DNA from: Persicaria tinctoria
Lineage: Eukaryota > Streptophyta > Magnoliopsida > Caryophyllales > Polygonaceae
Direction of reading: 5' to 3'
DNA length: 64,000 bases
NCBI GenBank assembly: GCA_037127255.1
Contig: JBANSL010000017.1
Span: 46,323,745 to 46,387,744 of the forward strand
In this document: one piece after another, positions 11,565-23,375 of the stretch
Position numbering within the stretch: position 1 is the first letter of the stretch
Layout: the number at the start of each line of letters is the position of its first letter
Notes under the pieces: model-generated
The model's input: the letters and a program-made list of their open reading frames with translations, nothing else
Told to the model about the DNA's origin: nothing
Databases searched by the model: none
Program-made: the position numbers and the translations under genes

Positions 11565-12135
11565 TTATACTCATTTTTACATTTTAACGGACGTCGGAAG
11601 AGCCATTTATAGTGGTCTCATGTGCTAAGAATCAAGCTAAGAAGAGTTTATTGTCGAACTGACGGTTTTCGAATAGTTTCTGCTTGGCGATTTCTCGGTA
11701 CAATGAGTCATTTGAGCTTCACAAACTTCGACTTGAGTTGTTTTATATATTATTGGAAAACTAATTCAAAGATCTACAACTTTCATGTTGAATATTTTGG
11801 GAAATATGGCATGCGAGAAAGAGAAATCAAGTCAAGAAGTTGATATGGACCCAAAGTTTCGACTCCGTAATTGAGAGATTGTGCGATGTCATTTTGGAAT
11901 CACAATGGAATAAGATTCATTGAAGCCAGGTTCAATATCTTCACATATACCAGAAGAGCCTTTTATAGCAGTCTTAGGTGCTCAAACTCAAATATCTACA
12001 ACTTGTTGGAAAGCTAATTCAAATATCTACAACTTTCATGTTGATCATTTGGAAAATTTGGTCTGTAACATAGAAAAAATCGAGTGAAGAAGTTGATGTC
12101 AACCCAAAGTTCCGACCCATAATTATGGAAATTCC
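11565..12135. repeat. Imperfect direct repeat, two copies
   Basis: The stretch 11568-11870 recurs loosely at about 11950-12125. Shared words include AGAGCC-TTTATAG, CTAATTCAAAGATCTACAAC, TTTCATGTTGA and AAGTTGAT. The second copy is shortened. This resembles subfragments of an old transposable element. No coding sequence is seen. Confidence 0.5.
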
Positions 12136-12231
12136 AAATTACAATGTTCCAACTCGGAAACCCAAAGTTCCAACTTGGAATGCACAAGGAGATGCGCGTG
12201 GATTTTTTCACTAAAAGACAAATTTCACAAT

Positions 12232-12265
12232 TTACACAATAAGAACATTTTACATTTTAACGGCT

Positions 12266-12297
<32 letters not shown>
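12232..12297 (-). mobile_element. End of a TA-flanked element plus (TA)n tract
   Basis: A (TA)n tract at about 12263-12296 borders a sequence whose reverse complement reads GTTAAAATGTAAAATGTTCT. The left end of E0 at 23434 reads AGTTAAAATGTAAAATTATC directly after its own (TA)n. This is therefore one terminus of an E0-like element lying in the opposite direction. Its other end was not found. Confidence 0.6.
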
Positions 12298-12300
<3 letters not shown>

Positions 12301-13170
12301 TCACTTCGATTTAGGAGTGTAGATTGGACGAGTTGTGAATGAATAAACTCATTACATCACTCGTTTCGTAGTATAAATAGCTCTGCCCACTCCACCCATC
12401 AATCGCAAACATGTTCACCTTCATTCAACTCGTGCGAGTGATGCAGATGGAGAAGATCTCCTATGAGTGAAATAAAATAATGGTGAAAATTGAAAAAGTA
12501 GAACGTGACGACTCAATATCAAGACGGCGGTGGAACAAAATGGCAATGTAGGAATGTGAAATGTGGAGAGTGGAGAGTGAATATCGAGATAGAGGGGGAC
12601 GGTGGTCAAGATTAGGGTTTAGTGTTTTGATATGTAAAGGGTAAAATAGTAAAAACATACATATATTTTAGGATTTTAATGCGAGCATGCTGGACGGGTT
12701 AATGGATGGATTGTTGGGACGGGTAGATCTGTTCACATATCCAACCGTCGGATCGACGGGTTCGACCCAAAGGATTACATATTGATAAGTCAAGACCTGA
12801 ATCCTAACCCATGGACAAGGCGGGTTGATAGGTCAAAGACTCCAAGTGACTCGTCGGGTAACGGGAAATTGAAATTTTTTTTTGACTATTTTAAAGTTTT
12901 TTCGTGCATATATTATATTTGTCGTTGGAGGGAGGGTGAGGGGTTGAACCAGTTCTCAATTGCCTACATATTCTTTTGGGGAAAAATAATCAAAGCCCAC
13001 ATTGTTTTTTTTACCTGTACTTTAATCCCCACTTACCTTCCCGTGGCATTTCCATTTGAGCTCTCAATCGACGTAGTGTTGTCACCGAATCCTTTATCTA
13101 GGTCTGATTCGGTGGAGAGGTGGTTCATCTGGATTCTCGATTATGCCTGCTTCTAATCGCTAAGAAGAAC
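12298..13170. other. Intergenic, no gene seen
   Basis: AT-rich sequence with short chance frames. A partially repetitive tract at 12700-12860 (GGGTTGATAGGTCAAAG and similar words) looks like transposon debris. No protein domain or RNA gene could be recognised. Confidence 0.35.
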
Positions 13171-13176
13171 TTGCAT

Positions 13177-13940
13177 CTAGAGGTTCTCCAGGAGTACAGA
13201 CGATCTCTTCTTCGATAAGAGTTGCTCAACTACAACTGTCGAGCAAGGTGCTCCTAGATCTGATGGGCAATGACGGTAGAGTAGGGTATCGCAATCTTTC
13301 TGGACAACTCCACCATTCCAGAATGTTGAAGTCCTTCGCCTTGTCATCAAGAAAGTCAAAGTTAGTAGATAAAGATTCATCGAGCTTTGAGTGGGAGGTC
13401 GACTCGATTTCTTTGTGCCAAAAATATCTCTGGAAAGAACCTTCGTTTGTGTAGTAATGTTAATGCGCGACGAGGTCGTCGATGGAGTGGGAGGCAGTTG
13501 AGATGGGAGAGCATCTCTAACATAAAGATCATTTAATTGTTGAAGTAACTCTCTAACTCTAGAAATTGTAACATGTACATTGCAAGCGGGATCGCCATGA
13601 ATCCCTAACATAGGATAGTAGTTTTCTAACAATCTTTGAAGACCGGTCACCTTAACTCTAGGGCCAAAACACGTTGCCACGAGAAAAATATCAAGAACGG
13701 TTGTGTAGTGTAACCATTTAGCCCTCATCTCCACAACAGCGTGGCAGATTTGATGGTACCTACAACCCGTCGTAAAGGGTTATTGCAATGTTCATTGTGG
13801 TAAAACAAAACAAATGTGAGGTAGGTGTGTAAACGTTACTAAAAGTTTTAGTAGCGTCATGAAAAACTTTAAAAACTTCAATGATGTCGGTAGTCATTAC
13901 CCAAATTTCATCAAAAACATCGAACCCTTCAATATATTAG
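13177..13940 (-). pseudogene. hAT transposase C-terminal remnant
   Basis: The minus-strand frame at 13734-13177 reads MRAKWLHYTTVLDIFLVATC, then PRVKVTGLQRLLENYYPMLG, the region before the dimerisation domain in RICESLEEPER-like hAT transposases. A second frame supplies TNFDFLDDKAKDFNILEWW and YPTLPSLPIRSRSTLL, and the first frame resumes with STVVVEQLL. Together these cover the hAT dimerisation motif, split by frameshifts. Upstream, 13735-13940 adds a TKTFSNVYTPTSH-like block in another frame. It is a broken transposase, not a gene. Confidence 0.8.
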
Positions 13941-14094
13941 GCAGCGAAAGCAGATAGGATCGTTCTATACAAATACTATTCATGAATCATTAAGTAAGTA
14001 GAGTTCTACCGGGTGGAAACATCTCTAGGAAATTTCTTTGGTCTCACCTTGTTTTGCTTACAAAAAGCCTTCCGGTGGTCACAAAGTTGTTTGC

Positions 14095-14225
14095 TCTTCC
14101 AAACGACAACAACAAGCCCAGTATGTCCTGCTTAAAGCAGGGTCTGGGGGGTCGAATTGTACGCACCCTTGCTCCGACTAGGTCGAGAGGGTGTTTCCTA
14201 GTGACCCAAATAACCAGACAACAAG
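14095..14225. mobile_element. Au-SINE-like fragment
   Basis: The stretch has ACAACAACAAGCCCAGTAT, then AAGCAGGGTCTGGGG, GTACGCACCCTTGCTCC and AGAGGGTGTTTCCTAG. This succession of words is typical of the Au family of plant SINEs and of related short repeats. Neither target duplications nor clear pol III boxes could be verified, so the assignment is tentative. Confidence 0.4.
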
Positions 14226-14774
14226 GAAATATGATAACACGTCTCCAACAAACCGTAAATCAAAAAATAAAAGAAAGAAAACGATGAGAAGATGAGAAGA
14301 ATGCGCATAAGAAAGTTGTGCTAGAAGGGAAGGGAGACATGATGCGATAAACGCTGCACCCGACTAGTGTTCGTCAACCCGGATAGCACTCTTCCACTAC
14401 ATTCTATCGTGTGACATCTCCTTAGTAAGTCCCAGTGCGGTCAGGTCATGTCTAAAGGGCCTTAAGAACAAAATAAATAGGTTCGACGAAAGATTGTAAA
14501 AATCATAAACCATCATGAACACATAAGTTTAAAATGTGTTATGCAAAACGTATGTGGAAAAATGTCCCTCCGTTCTGGGGGCTACAACATTGAATTAAAT
14601 CTTCAAGTAGAAAATCATAACTACAAATGATGAAATACAAATTTCATGAGCGGCTTGCTTCGCCTTCTTTTTGGCCACTTGTCGGGATGTTTACTTTGAA
14701 CGTGCTTCTTTAGATTGCCATATCCCAAACTGTTCCTCACTTTATAACCCTGCGAATAATATCAACAAATAGCC
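14226..14774. other. Intergenic, no gene seen
   Basis: No coding sequence is recognised. The part from about 14560 may be the continuation of the LINE remnant that follows, since on the minus strand it runs on from the endonuclease motif, but it is broken by stops. Confidence 0.3.
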
Positions 14775-15000
14775 ATATAATAATCTTTTGGCCACTTGTA
14801 CTGTTCTTGGTTTATCTAATTCCATCACGACTGGGCAATGGTCTAAAGACGTAATTGCATAGTTTTTTGTTTTAACGTTTGGGTACCAAACAAGTATTTA
14901 TTCTTATACTAGGGTTCTGTCAAGTTTCTCAAGAATATTAATTTGATTCCAATCTATTTTTTCCTCCACGTGAACATATTTTCAATTGAGGGTATTACCT
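14775..15000 (-). pseudogene. LINE endonuclease fragment
   Basis: The minus strand reads, across frameshifts, MFTWRKK, then ILEKLDRTLV, WYPNVKTKNYAI and LDHCPVVMELDKP. This order (FTW, ERLDRAL, SDHCPI) is the end of the apurinic endonuclease domain of plant L1-type LINEs. It ends just where homology to the 3' flank of CAT9 begins. Confidence 0.65.
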
Positions 15001-15180
15001 TTAAACTAACATAGACACATGATGATAGAGATTAAATAGCAACTATTCCATAAAAATTTAAGTCTATACAAGTAAGTCTGAAATTCCATGCTTGAAAAGA
15101 TAAATAAGCTAAGAGCGTTTTTATTCAGAAGAAATCCCCAAGCTCATTTTCGTGACCAACGTTAGAAAACTCCGGCCAGC

Positions 15181-17880
15181 TCATTTTGGTGAAAGGTGAT
15201 GGACAATGGCTTCCTCTGAGTTTGGTTTAGCATGATATTGGCCATAACATGCGTATATTCCCATTGCAACGACACACAAAATGACAAACCTATACCAACC
15301 TTCTACATGGAGCTGCATAAGAAGAACAAGTGAGGCAATGATCAGATAACAAGAAGACCTAGATAGTTACTTTGCAATTGTTTCAATTGGAGTTTGGGGT
15401 TTGACAGCAAGCACACCTGAGCAAATAGGAATAGGTTGAAGAAAATGCAGACTGCTGGTAGGATAGGAACTCCTGGACATGAAAATCCAGGAACGTCCGA
15501 ATAGGCCTGACAGAAGAATAAAAGCTATATTACAAACTATATTAATCAACTTAGCCACATTGTGTTCCGTCCTATGAAGTAGGGAAAATGTCAACAAGCA
15601 AATCGCAGGGCCAGTATAAAAGTGTTAAGATAGTAGTGCTTCTGTAATAAACGTAGTTAGCAGGATGATCAATTCAATATGCAATTTCTCTCTCTCTTGC
15701 TCTCGCTGGTCAATTCATTCTTTTGAAAATAACATCTTCTAAAAATGATTGGATTCATCACAATCTTATTCAATCTCCATCATTTCAATGATTAAAAGAT
15801 TAAATGGAAGGAGTGACGAAACTCACCTGGCGGAAATAAAGCATGGCAACAGCACCTACTGCAATGACAATGGGGATCACCAGGTAATAATACGAATTGG
15901 TTGAATGGTGAAAACGATATATAGCTCCTGCAGCAAAGCCACAACAAGCTATTACAGGAAGACAAACGACACCTTCAGTGCGTCTAGACCACCTGCCAGG
16001 CACTTGATTTGCGTGCTTATCATGTTCAAACCGAAGGGTCACCAAACAAGCAGCAACCACAGAGTAACCTGTCTGAAAGAAACATCCATTTGAAAATTCA
16101 GTGCAATTCCCATCACAAAACACTAATCAAACACAATGTTCACACAACAAAATACCAGTGTTCCAACTGAGAGGATCTTTGATAGCGATTTCACGTTAAA
16201 TAACCCAGCCAGAACAGCAGCAACAAGACCAACCCACACTTGTGAGGGAATAGGAGTGTGTCGGCTTGGGTGTACTCTAGCAAACACTTTTGGTAGCATA
16301 CCGTCTCTTCCCAAACCAAGATATAACCTAGACTGGAAGTAGGAAACAAGATCTTATTTAGGCACTTACTCATGTATTATGTTCAGAAATGTAAAAAGCA
16401 TGAATCTTCACAACCATTACCTGAACATACAATCCAACCAGAAGGGTTGTAGTAAGTCCAGCAACAGCTCCAAAGCTGATCAAAATAGAAACAAACTTCA
16501 TGCCGCTTGCATTGAAAACTGAAGCCAAGGGAGCCTCATCACTAAGTTGCTTGTACGGTATCATTCCAGTGAGCACCAAGCAAACACCAATATACAATGC
16601 AATGCAGATGGAAAGGCTTCCCATAATTCCAATAGGCAAATCCCTCTGACATAAAAGACTAGACATAGTGAACAAAACGGAGTTTATTTATACTAATGTG
16701 AATTGAATACAATACTGTAGCAGTAGTCAGTAGAAGCTACCTGTGGCCTTTTAGATTCTTCAGCAGAATTCGCAACTGCATCAAATCCAACGTAAGAAAA
16801 AAACACGACAGTAGCTCCCGTCAAAACTTTGTCAAAACCAGTTGGAACAAATGGAGACCAATTTGAGACATCGACTTTAAAAGAGCCAGCTATAATAACA
16901 ATGATAACAATGCAGACCTGCAACAAGAATCAAACCAAATTGTTAGTAAGAGCACCTCCCATAAGAGCTAGCTATTCTTTAAGAGTTTAGTCTCACCTTT
17001 GTCACAGTCATGACGGAATTTACAACAGAAGATTCACCAACGCCCCAACACAAGACTACCGTAAGAAGCAGTAACAAGATCGGAGCCAAGGCATTTATGG
17101 AAAAATACTTAAGAAAAGGTGTACCACCGTGTCCTATCCAGATTGGAATAGTTCCCTTGAGAGCCGGAATGAGCTCAAGTAGATTCACTAGGTAGCCAGC
17201 TAAGCTTCGCGCAATGCTAGCTGCGCCGATATGGTAGTCCAGCATCAGTTGCATAAAGACGAGGAACGCGGTGATCTCGTTGAAAGCGGAATATGTATAC
17301 ATGTAGGCACCTCCGACAACCGCAGGGAACCGAGTAGCTAACTCGGCGTAACAAAGGGCATTCAGTATACATGATGCTCCAGCCAGTATGAAACTTATTG
17401 TAACGGCTGCATTTAAAAAAATATATATCAATGAAAAATTACATTTCCATCAATCAAGTGTGACAAAATTGAGGAAAGAGGATCCATGATTCCAGGAATT
17501 TCCAACAAATCAATTCCAATTGTACTTTCTAACTGATTCTGGCATAGCTAATAAAAACAAATTCAATTTAAAAATCAAGTGCCATAAAGAGTGTGCGGCA
17601 GTTTAAAATTGTTACCTGGCCCGGCATCCTGAGCGACCGCGCCAGTGACGACAAAGATTCCGGCGCCGATTGAAGCGCCGACGCCGAGGAGAATTAGGTC
17701 GAAAACGCCGAGACGGCGGACAAGGCCGTCGCCGGAATTGGTACGGACAGAGGACGGAGAGCCACCGGATGAATGAGGATTCAGGCTCTTCTTTCTGTGA
17801 GCAGATGCCAAGAAATTGGTGAAAAAGATGGAGGCTTTACTCCCGCCACTGTGGGCATCGTCACTACCAGCGCCACCCAT
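15181..17880 (-). CDS. CAT9: Cationic amino acid transporter 9-like, copy 2
   Basis: Exons on the minus strand are 17880-17616, 17406-16997, 16917-16741, 16645-16421, 16332-16156, 16072-15827, 15506-15417 and 15312-15181, all bounded by GT-AG. The 1722 bases encode 573 residues. Exons 2-5, 7 and 8 have exactly the lengths seen in copy 1. Exon 1 is one codon longer and exon 6 three codons shorter (RFEHDKHANQ in place of RFKDGFEDKHANQ). The helix 1 signature GASIGAGIFVVTG, the GFDAVANSAEESK block and LGRDGMLPKVFARVHP are intact. Most differences lie in the N-terminal tail and introns, so both copies appear to be under protein-level constraint. A function as a membrane amino-acid transporter is inferred from the family. 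The upstream region differs from copy 1 beyond about 100 bases from the ATG, so expression may differ. Confidence 0.93.
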
Positions 17881-18334
17881 ATTCTCCCTATCTCTTCCTC
17901 TCCTCTTCCCGCACTCTGTGCAGTTGGTTGGTATCACTGTATCTGCAACTGGGTTCGTTACCGACTTCAAAGGGGGTACCAAACGTAGGATTGATGATTG
18001 ATTTTTTTGTTTTTTGTTTTTTGTTTTTTTGTTCTTAGTGTTTTTGCTTTGAAACACCTTCTTTTTTTACAAGATTTGATGATGAGATTGAGGACTTAAG
18101 TACCTACGATTTGGTTTTGACATTTAACCACTTTTAGGGCTAAGGGGGTGAAAAAAACCACATGTGGAGCATCCATACTAGTCGGGTTTTTTTATATGAA
18201 AAAAAAAAACGATTTTTTAACCAGGTACATTAAGATAAAGATAATTAATTAGGTGTACAATAATTTCTTCTATTTCACGTGGTGACTCTCAGTTTATATA
18301 TATTCGCATAGTGCCCCTCTCTCGTTAACTTTAA
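17881..18334 (-). promoter_or_regulatory. Upstream region of CAT9 copy 2
   Basis: Homology with the copy 1 leader runs from the ATG to about 17985 (7650 in copy 1) and then stops. Beyond it lies a T-rich stretch at 18000-18065 and AT-rich sequence without a frame. No TATA box can be fixed. This region is free of the Pack-MULE found before copy 1. Confidence 0.35.
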
Positions 18335-19038
18335 GGGCGTGTTTTCCGTCAGAATGTTTTTAAAAGGTGGAGATTATTTTTAAGGGGTGGAAGAGATGGA
18401 GATATATTTTACATGGTGGAAAGGATGGGGATGATTTTCACAAAGTATCTCGTGTGTGTTTGGTTGATCGGGGATTATTTAGGATGGAAATTAAGTAAAA
18501 TATCCAAATTACCCTCCACCATAAATTTATATCATTCTCCTCACCAATATCCAGCAGTATCGGGGATTAGGTTTTAAATTGAAAGCGGCCTCCGACCTCG
18601 TCGCCTGCTCCCTCCCGTTCGACCGGCTACTCCCTCTCGTCATCGTCGGAAAGCGCCAATCCGCCCAAGCATCTCAGGCGCCGTCGCAGGAGCAATTTCC
18701 GGAGACCCTATCTCCTCCTCCGCCGTCCGCCGATCTTAAGCCTCCATCGCCGTTCCTGCCTTCGATTGCGTTTTCTGCTGCTTCCTCTTCCTCATCTCGA
18801 GCTTCCATAGCCTTCACTGCAGATTGGAGAGGGGAGGGCAATTTCAAGATCTCACACCTCTCCACCCCGTCCACCTTGCCCCCCCGAGGTGGGAAAAATC
18901 ACCCACCTCCACCCCCTTCCACCCCAGAATCCCAGCCCACCCCCACCCTCTCCATCTCCTGCCAAACGGTGCAAGCGCACTCCACCCCCACCATCTCCAC
19001 TCCTTCCATCCCTTTAATGAAGGTAAGAAAACAGACCC
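18335..19038. mobile_element. PIF/Harbinger-type non-autonomous element
   Basis: The ends are GGGCGTGTTTTC and, in reverse complement, GGGTCTGTTTTC, flanked on both sides by TAA (18332-18334 and 19039-19041). TNA duplication and a GGG-TGTTT terminus are the marks of Harbinger/Tourist elements. Both arms continue into similar GGTGGA/GGATGG-rich sequence, making long imperfect inverted repeats. The centre (18575-18880) is GC-rich and gene-like, with no recognised domain. No transposase is present. Confidence 0.7.
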
Positions 19039-19250
19039 TAACAGTTTCTGTTTGCATTTTTTTTAAAGAAAATAATCAGCAATCATCATATATGAATATG
19101 GCTATCAGTTGCCACTGTGCTTCGTCTTCTACCTTTTCGTTGCCCTCTCTATCAAATTGCTTGAAATCAATCATGTAGATGAGGATGCAAATTTTATTTC
19201 GATTCCATTTTCTGCGTGATTGTTGTGAGACTTATTGCTTATGATTTGGG
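19039..19250. other. Spacer between Harbinger element and MULE relic
   Basis: Short unassigned sequence. The frame that runs out of the Harbinger element ends here, and no domain is visible. Confidence 0.3.
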
Positions 19251-19294
19251 GATTTTTGTTTCCTTATCTTTGCGAGCCCAATTGAGGCTCGATC

Positions 19295-19515
19295 CGGGAG
19301 TAAAATTTTAATTATACCTCCCATCTTTCAATCACGGGAGTATATTTTTAAAAGCCTTTTTAAATGGTTTGGGAGATTTAGTTATAACTTTCATTTTAAA
19401 AAAACGGGAGTATAAAGGCAAGTATAAATCTCGTGGTTGAAAAACGAGAGTACAACTATTTTATGCTTCCCGTTATTTAAATACGAGAGTACAATTTTTA
19501 AAGTATTTTGAAAAA
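19295..19515. repeat. Hairpin array, left
   Basis: Several copies of short imperfect palindromes of the form CTCCCGT or CTCTCGT, an A/T spacer, and ACGGGAGT or ACGAGAGT, spaced about 50 bases apart. They have the same build as the array at 23075-23375. Confidence 0.6.
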
Positions 19516-20371
19516 AGAAACTAGAGTTTGATTTTAACTTTATTTATAAAAAAAAATGGAAACACACATAACTTTAATAAATAAATTGTAACGATTACCC
19601 ATGCTCTTGCGCGTTTTGTTAATAAATTATATTTTAGTATATCATATAAGAGTAAGTACTCTTCTTTACATACTGTTTAATATTTTTTTACTTATTTATC
19701 CAATAAAAAGTAAATAATCAAATATATTACATAAGTTACATTTTGATATCCTTTAATATAATGTTTTATAAATATTTGATTTTTTTAATAAAAATTTGTT
19801 AATATAATTAATAAGAAATCAAATAATAATGGAAAATAAATAATAACTAAAATATAATAAAATCCTTAAAATTCAATTAGTTACATTTTGATAATGATTT
19901 GTGATACTTTACAATAACACATATATTGATCCGGACAAACTCAACCAAAATTATGTTAAACTAAACTTATGCTAAACTTGTATAAAAGTATATGTGAGAT
20001 TAATCGATATATTCTCAGAAAATTAACTTAAACAGAATATAAAAACTAAACATTTTAGAGGTTGTATAAAATAACGGTGATTCAATTTTGTTCACTAACT
20101 TAAAGTCATGGTAAAGAGGAAGAAAAATAAATAAATAATAAAACCAATCAAAACTTTAATTTTAAGTGAAATTCAAAACTTATATTTGAATGCAAAAGAA
20201 AGTTTTATTGGCTTTGCGAACCAACATTCAAAACTTTTGATTTCTTTTATATTTTATTACATCATGAGTTTAGAATAAATTAAATTCATCGGTCGACAAT
20301 TCTAAACCATATATATCATTTTATCGACATAAAAAACTTACTCACAAACTAAAGAGACAAAAATAAACTTG

Positions 20372-21430
20372 TCATAGAGCGTTGCAATTAAATATTCTAA
20401 TAAGGACGTTGAACAAAAGAAATTCCGAAACAGACAACGTCCAACTAATAGGTCTGCATACTATATAAACTATAAATTTAGAGTAATCAACATAATAAAC
20501 TACTCTTGGGTGTAGTAACGATGTTGGCTGGGTCCTACTTGTTGATGTTGGAATGACATCCACTTTGGGGGACACGCGACAATGGATCATCACCCATCAA
20601 CACACGATGCAACAAAGCTATCTCATCTGCGGACGACCCTGACCACGCTCGTGTAGCTCAGACACCATAATAACAGCATGTTGACGACGCTGCATCAACA
20701 TTCGTATGAATGAAAAAACAAAATTAATCTATGTGTTTATATAACATTATCATCGGGAAGGGGGGAGGGGGGGGGGGGTAAATGGGACGCACAGGGGGAT
20801 CTGATGTGTATGAGCTCTGTAGAAGAAATGGTTTACCATGTCAAATGTCATAATCAAAGTAATCATCAGAAACCTCTCATGGAGCCAAAGACAATGGATA
20901 CATATCTGTTATAAACTGACACTCATGGCGATCCCGATCGTCCCATAAATCATATTGGTCACTGCAGGTAGCAATGTACGCATATGGGTTGTTTGGCCTG
21001 TCTGCTTTATAGGGCTTGAATGGTGGAAGGGGTATATTCTAGACCCGTCCAAACTGGCGAATAAGACGATTCAGATAGTAAGGCTCATACATTCCCATAT
21101 TGCCGATGATCCCTCGGTTTGGGGCTGCCATAGATGGTGGCCATACATTGGGACCCCGCTTCCTAGCTCTGGTGTGGAATAGTAAAGGCCTTGCTGCTGG
21201 GTAGGAGTATGATTATTCCCCCAATTTGTCGAAGCTATCCCATCGAGATTCAACCTTGATGCATCAAAACCATACGGACGAGGAGGTTGAGCTTGGTTCA
21301 AGCTAAGTGTGGTTTCGGGAAGACCATATGAATGAGAGGGGTATTCATCTTGTACACCAAATCCCCCTCGGGCCTCCATAGCTCTGCGACGAGACGATGC
21401 TAACATACCGCGCTTGTCTGCTTTTCTACA
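20372..21430 (-). pseudogene. Unrecognised minus-strand coding-like stretch
   Basis: A frame of 111 residues at 21406-21071 is rich in Gly, Pro, Gln and Tyr (ALRRRAMEARGG-like start, QPPRPYGFDASRLNLDG, STNWGNNHTPTQQQG). It continues beyond a stop with partly readable sequence. It may be the low-complexity C-terminal part of the transposon protein encoded in this relic, because it lies downstream of the transposase remnant on the same strand. I do not recognise a domain. It is AT-biased outside the frame and no intact gene can be assembled. Confidence 0.3.
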
Positions 21431-22439
21431 GTCCTACATTTGAAACGAACTAGTTATAACAATATACATTCACTTGCCATTTCAGCATCAAGGAAATAAG
21501 AAAAAGAGTAAGTTTGTTGCATGTATTTGAGGACAGCCAGATAGATCAAGTTTCTACATAAAGATCGAGTTCAACCAATCAGAAAACAGAAAAGTTCTTC
21601 CAAAAAAAGGAAGCTCACAGAAGTTCTCTATTAAAAGGATAATCTTGTTTGTTTATCATCGATAGTTAAGTTGTACGTGTGATTATTTAGTTTTTTTAAG
21701 CTTATAAATGAACCCAATTGATCAATTCAGAACATATTTAGCCAATTGTAAAATTATTCTGAATTATTCTCTCGATAATTTATCTAAAATAGCTGATGAG
21801 TTTACATCAAATGAGGTCCTTAGCTCCACTGACTCTATAGCTGACCATTCAAACAAGACAATTAAGAAGCCAAAGCAAGAATACAGTGGGACATGAGAGA
21901 TGATTGACCTTCACTGTGCAGAAATGGTTAAAACCTCGAAAGATCCCGTGAAACTTGAAGAAAAGATTACCTCTAAATCTATGATTTCTTCTGATAGAAA
22001 AGCAATCCAATTTGAAAGAATAGCAAACAAAAATAATTTGATTCAAGAAAGAGAGTGAAGATAACAGAGGTAATAGCTATTCATAAACAAATAAAACACG
22101 ACAAACATCATTTAAAATTCTATAGAAAAGGTTTACACCTAATCATCAACAAATTGCCAATTCGAGCTCGCTAATTTCACATGCCAATGCATAACAAAAT
22201 CAAATCAAAGACTGCATTTCTCCAATTTGAAAGAATAGGTCATGAAAGAAATCGAACTTTAAAGCCTAATACGAATCTCAAGAATATACCTCCACCTCTA
22301 GGGTTTGTCTTTTGGTCTCCGCTCTTTCCACCTCTTCATGGGCACGACTTCCCTTCTTATTCCAAAATGTTTTGCTCACCATATCCACCTTTTCTTTGTC
22401 TTTACGAGCATCTTTCTTAGTCATCTTCACTTGGATGAG

Positions 22440-22990
22440 AGATTATGTACCTATTTGTTGTTCGGTTGTCGAAATGAAATTATCCGTCGGTCAAGTGCCA
22501 AGCCAACTTCTCCTTATGACTAACCCATACAAGGTCCAAATACTCCATCAAATCCCATAGTGTCCCCCAATGACCCTTTATCTCTTCGTGACACATTGGG
22601 CGAATGATTGGCTTGACTTAGATCTGAACAATGCATAACAATCTCTAGAAAATTCCTTCTGTATAGACTCCTGGTTATGGGACTTCCTGTAAGCATTTTC
22701 TTCTATGTTACGATGCATGTGAACCTTGCACAACATGTGATTTTCATCCCCAAATATAGTAGCAACCGCATTGATAAGAGCATCATCCTTATCAGTCACT
22801 ATCACCCTCGACGGTTTGGACACCATCCTTCCACTTGTCGCAACACCTTATTGTATGTATTTTCAGTTTTACGAATTGAATCAATATTATCATTAAGTTC
22901 TACTATAAAAGTTCATAAACACCTAAATATTATTGTTGACTCTACCATTGGATGCGTGGTTTGACATTCTTCTATGAAGTTTGGCACAAC
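22440..22990 (-). pseudogene. MULE/FAR1-type transposase remnant
   Basis: Minus-strand frames give YNKVLRQVEGWCPNRRG, SRVIVTDKDDALINAVATIF, DENHMLCKVHMHRNIEENA and, after shifts, LMEYLDLVWVSHKEKLAW. This is the order seen in plant Mutator transposases and FAR1-related proteins, where VTD-DLALMNA is followed by a LC-WH motif and a YL-W--HKEKF block. Stops and shifts separate the pieces. The catalytic domain is incomplete. Confidence 0.8.
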
Positions 22991-23074
22991 TAGGGCAAAA
23001 TACCGGTGATGACTCATATTCGTCATATTAAGCATACCCTTTTTTGACGTAAAAAAAAACATACCCTTCCACTT

Positions 23075-23375
23075 TCTAAATACAGAAGGCAAAAAACTAT
23101 TTTGCACTTCCGTATTTAAAAAACGGAAAGCAAAACACAGTTTTATACTCCCGTGTTTACAAAACGGAAGTTAAAAAGCAAACTTGTCATTTCGGTTTTT
23201 AAAAACGGAAGGCAAAAAGCAGTTTTTCTCTCTCGTGTTTTAAAAACGGAAGGTATAAAGTTGATTTGACCTTCTATTTTTTAAACACGAAAGTTATGTA
23301 TAATATTTTTTAAAAAATAAAAAAAGGAAATAATTAATGTAGCACAACTTCCATTTTCAAAACACGGAAGTGTAT
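23075..23375. repeat. Hairpin array, right
   Basis: About six imperfect palindromes such as CTTCCGTATTTAAAAAACGG, ACTCCCGTGTTTACAAAACG and CTTCTATTTTTTAAACACG follow one another at roughly 50-base spacing. The arms CTTCCGT and ACGGAAG pair perfectly in most copies. Such subterminal hairpins can serve as transposase binding sites; this role is inferred. Confidence 0.7.

Noticed and set aside
13177..13734. 185-codon frame as an intact gene
   Set aside because: hAT transposase motifs alternate between frames, so it is a pseudogene.
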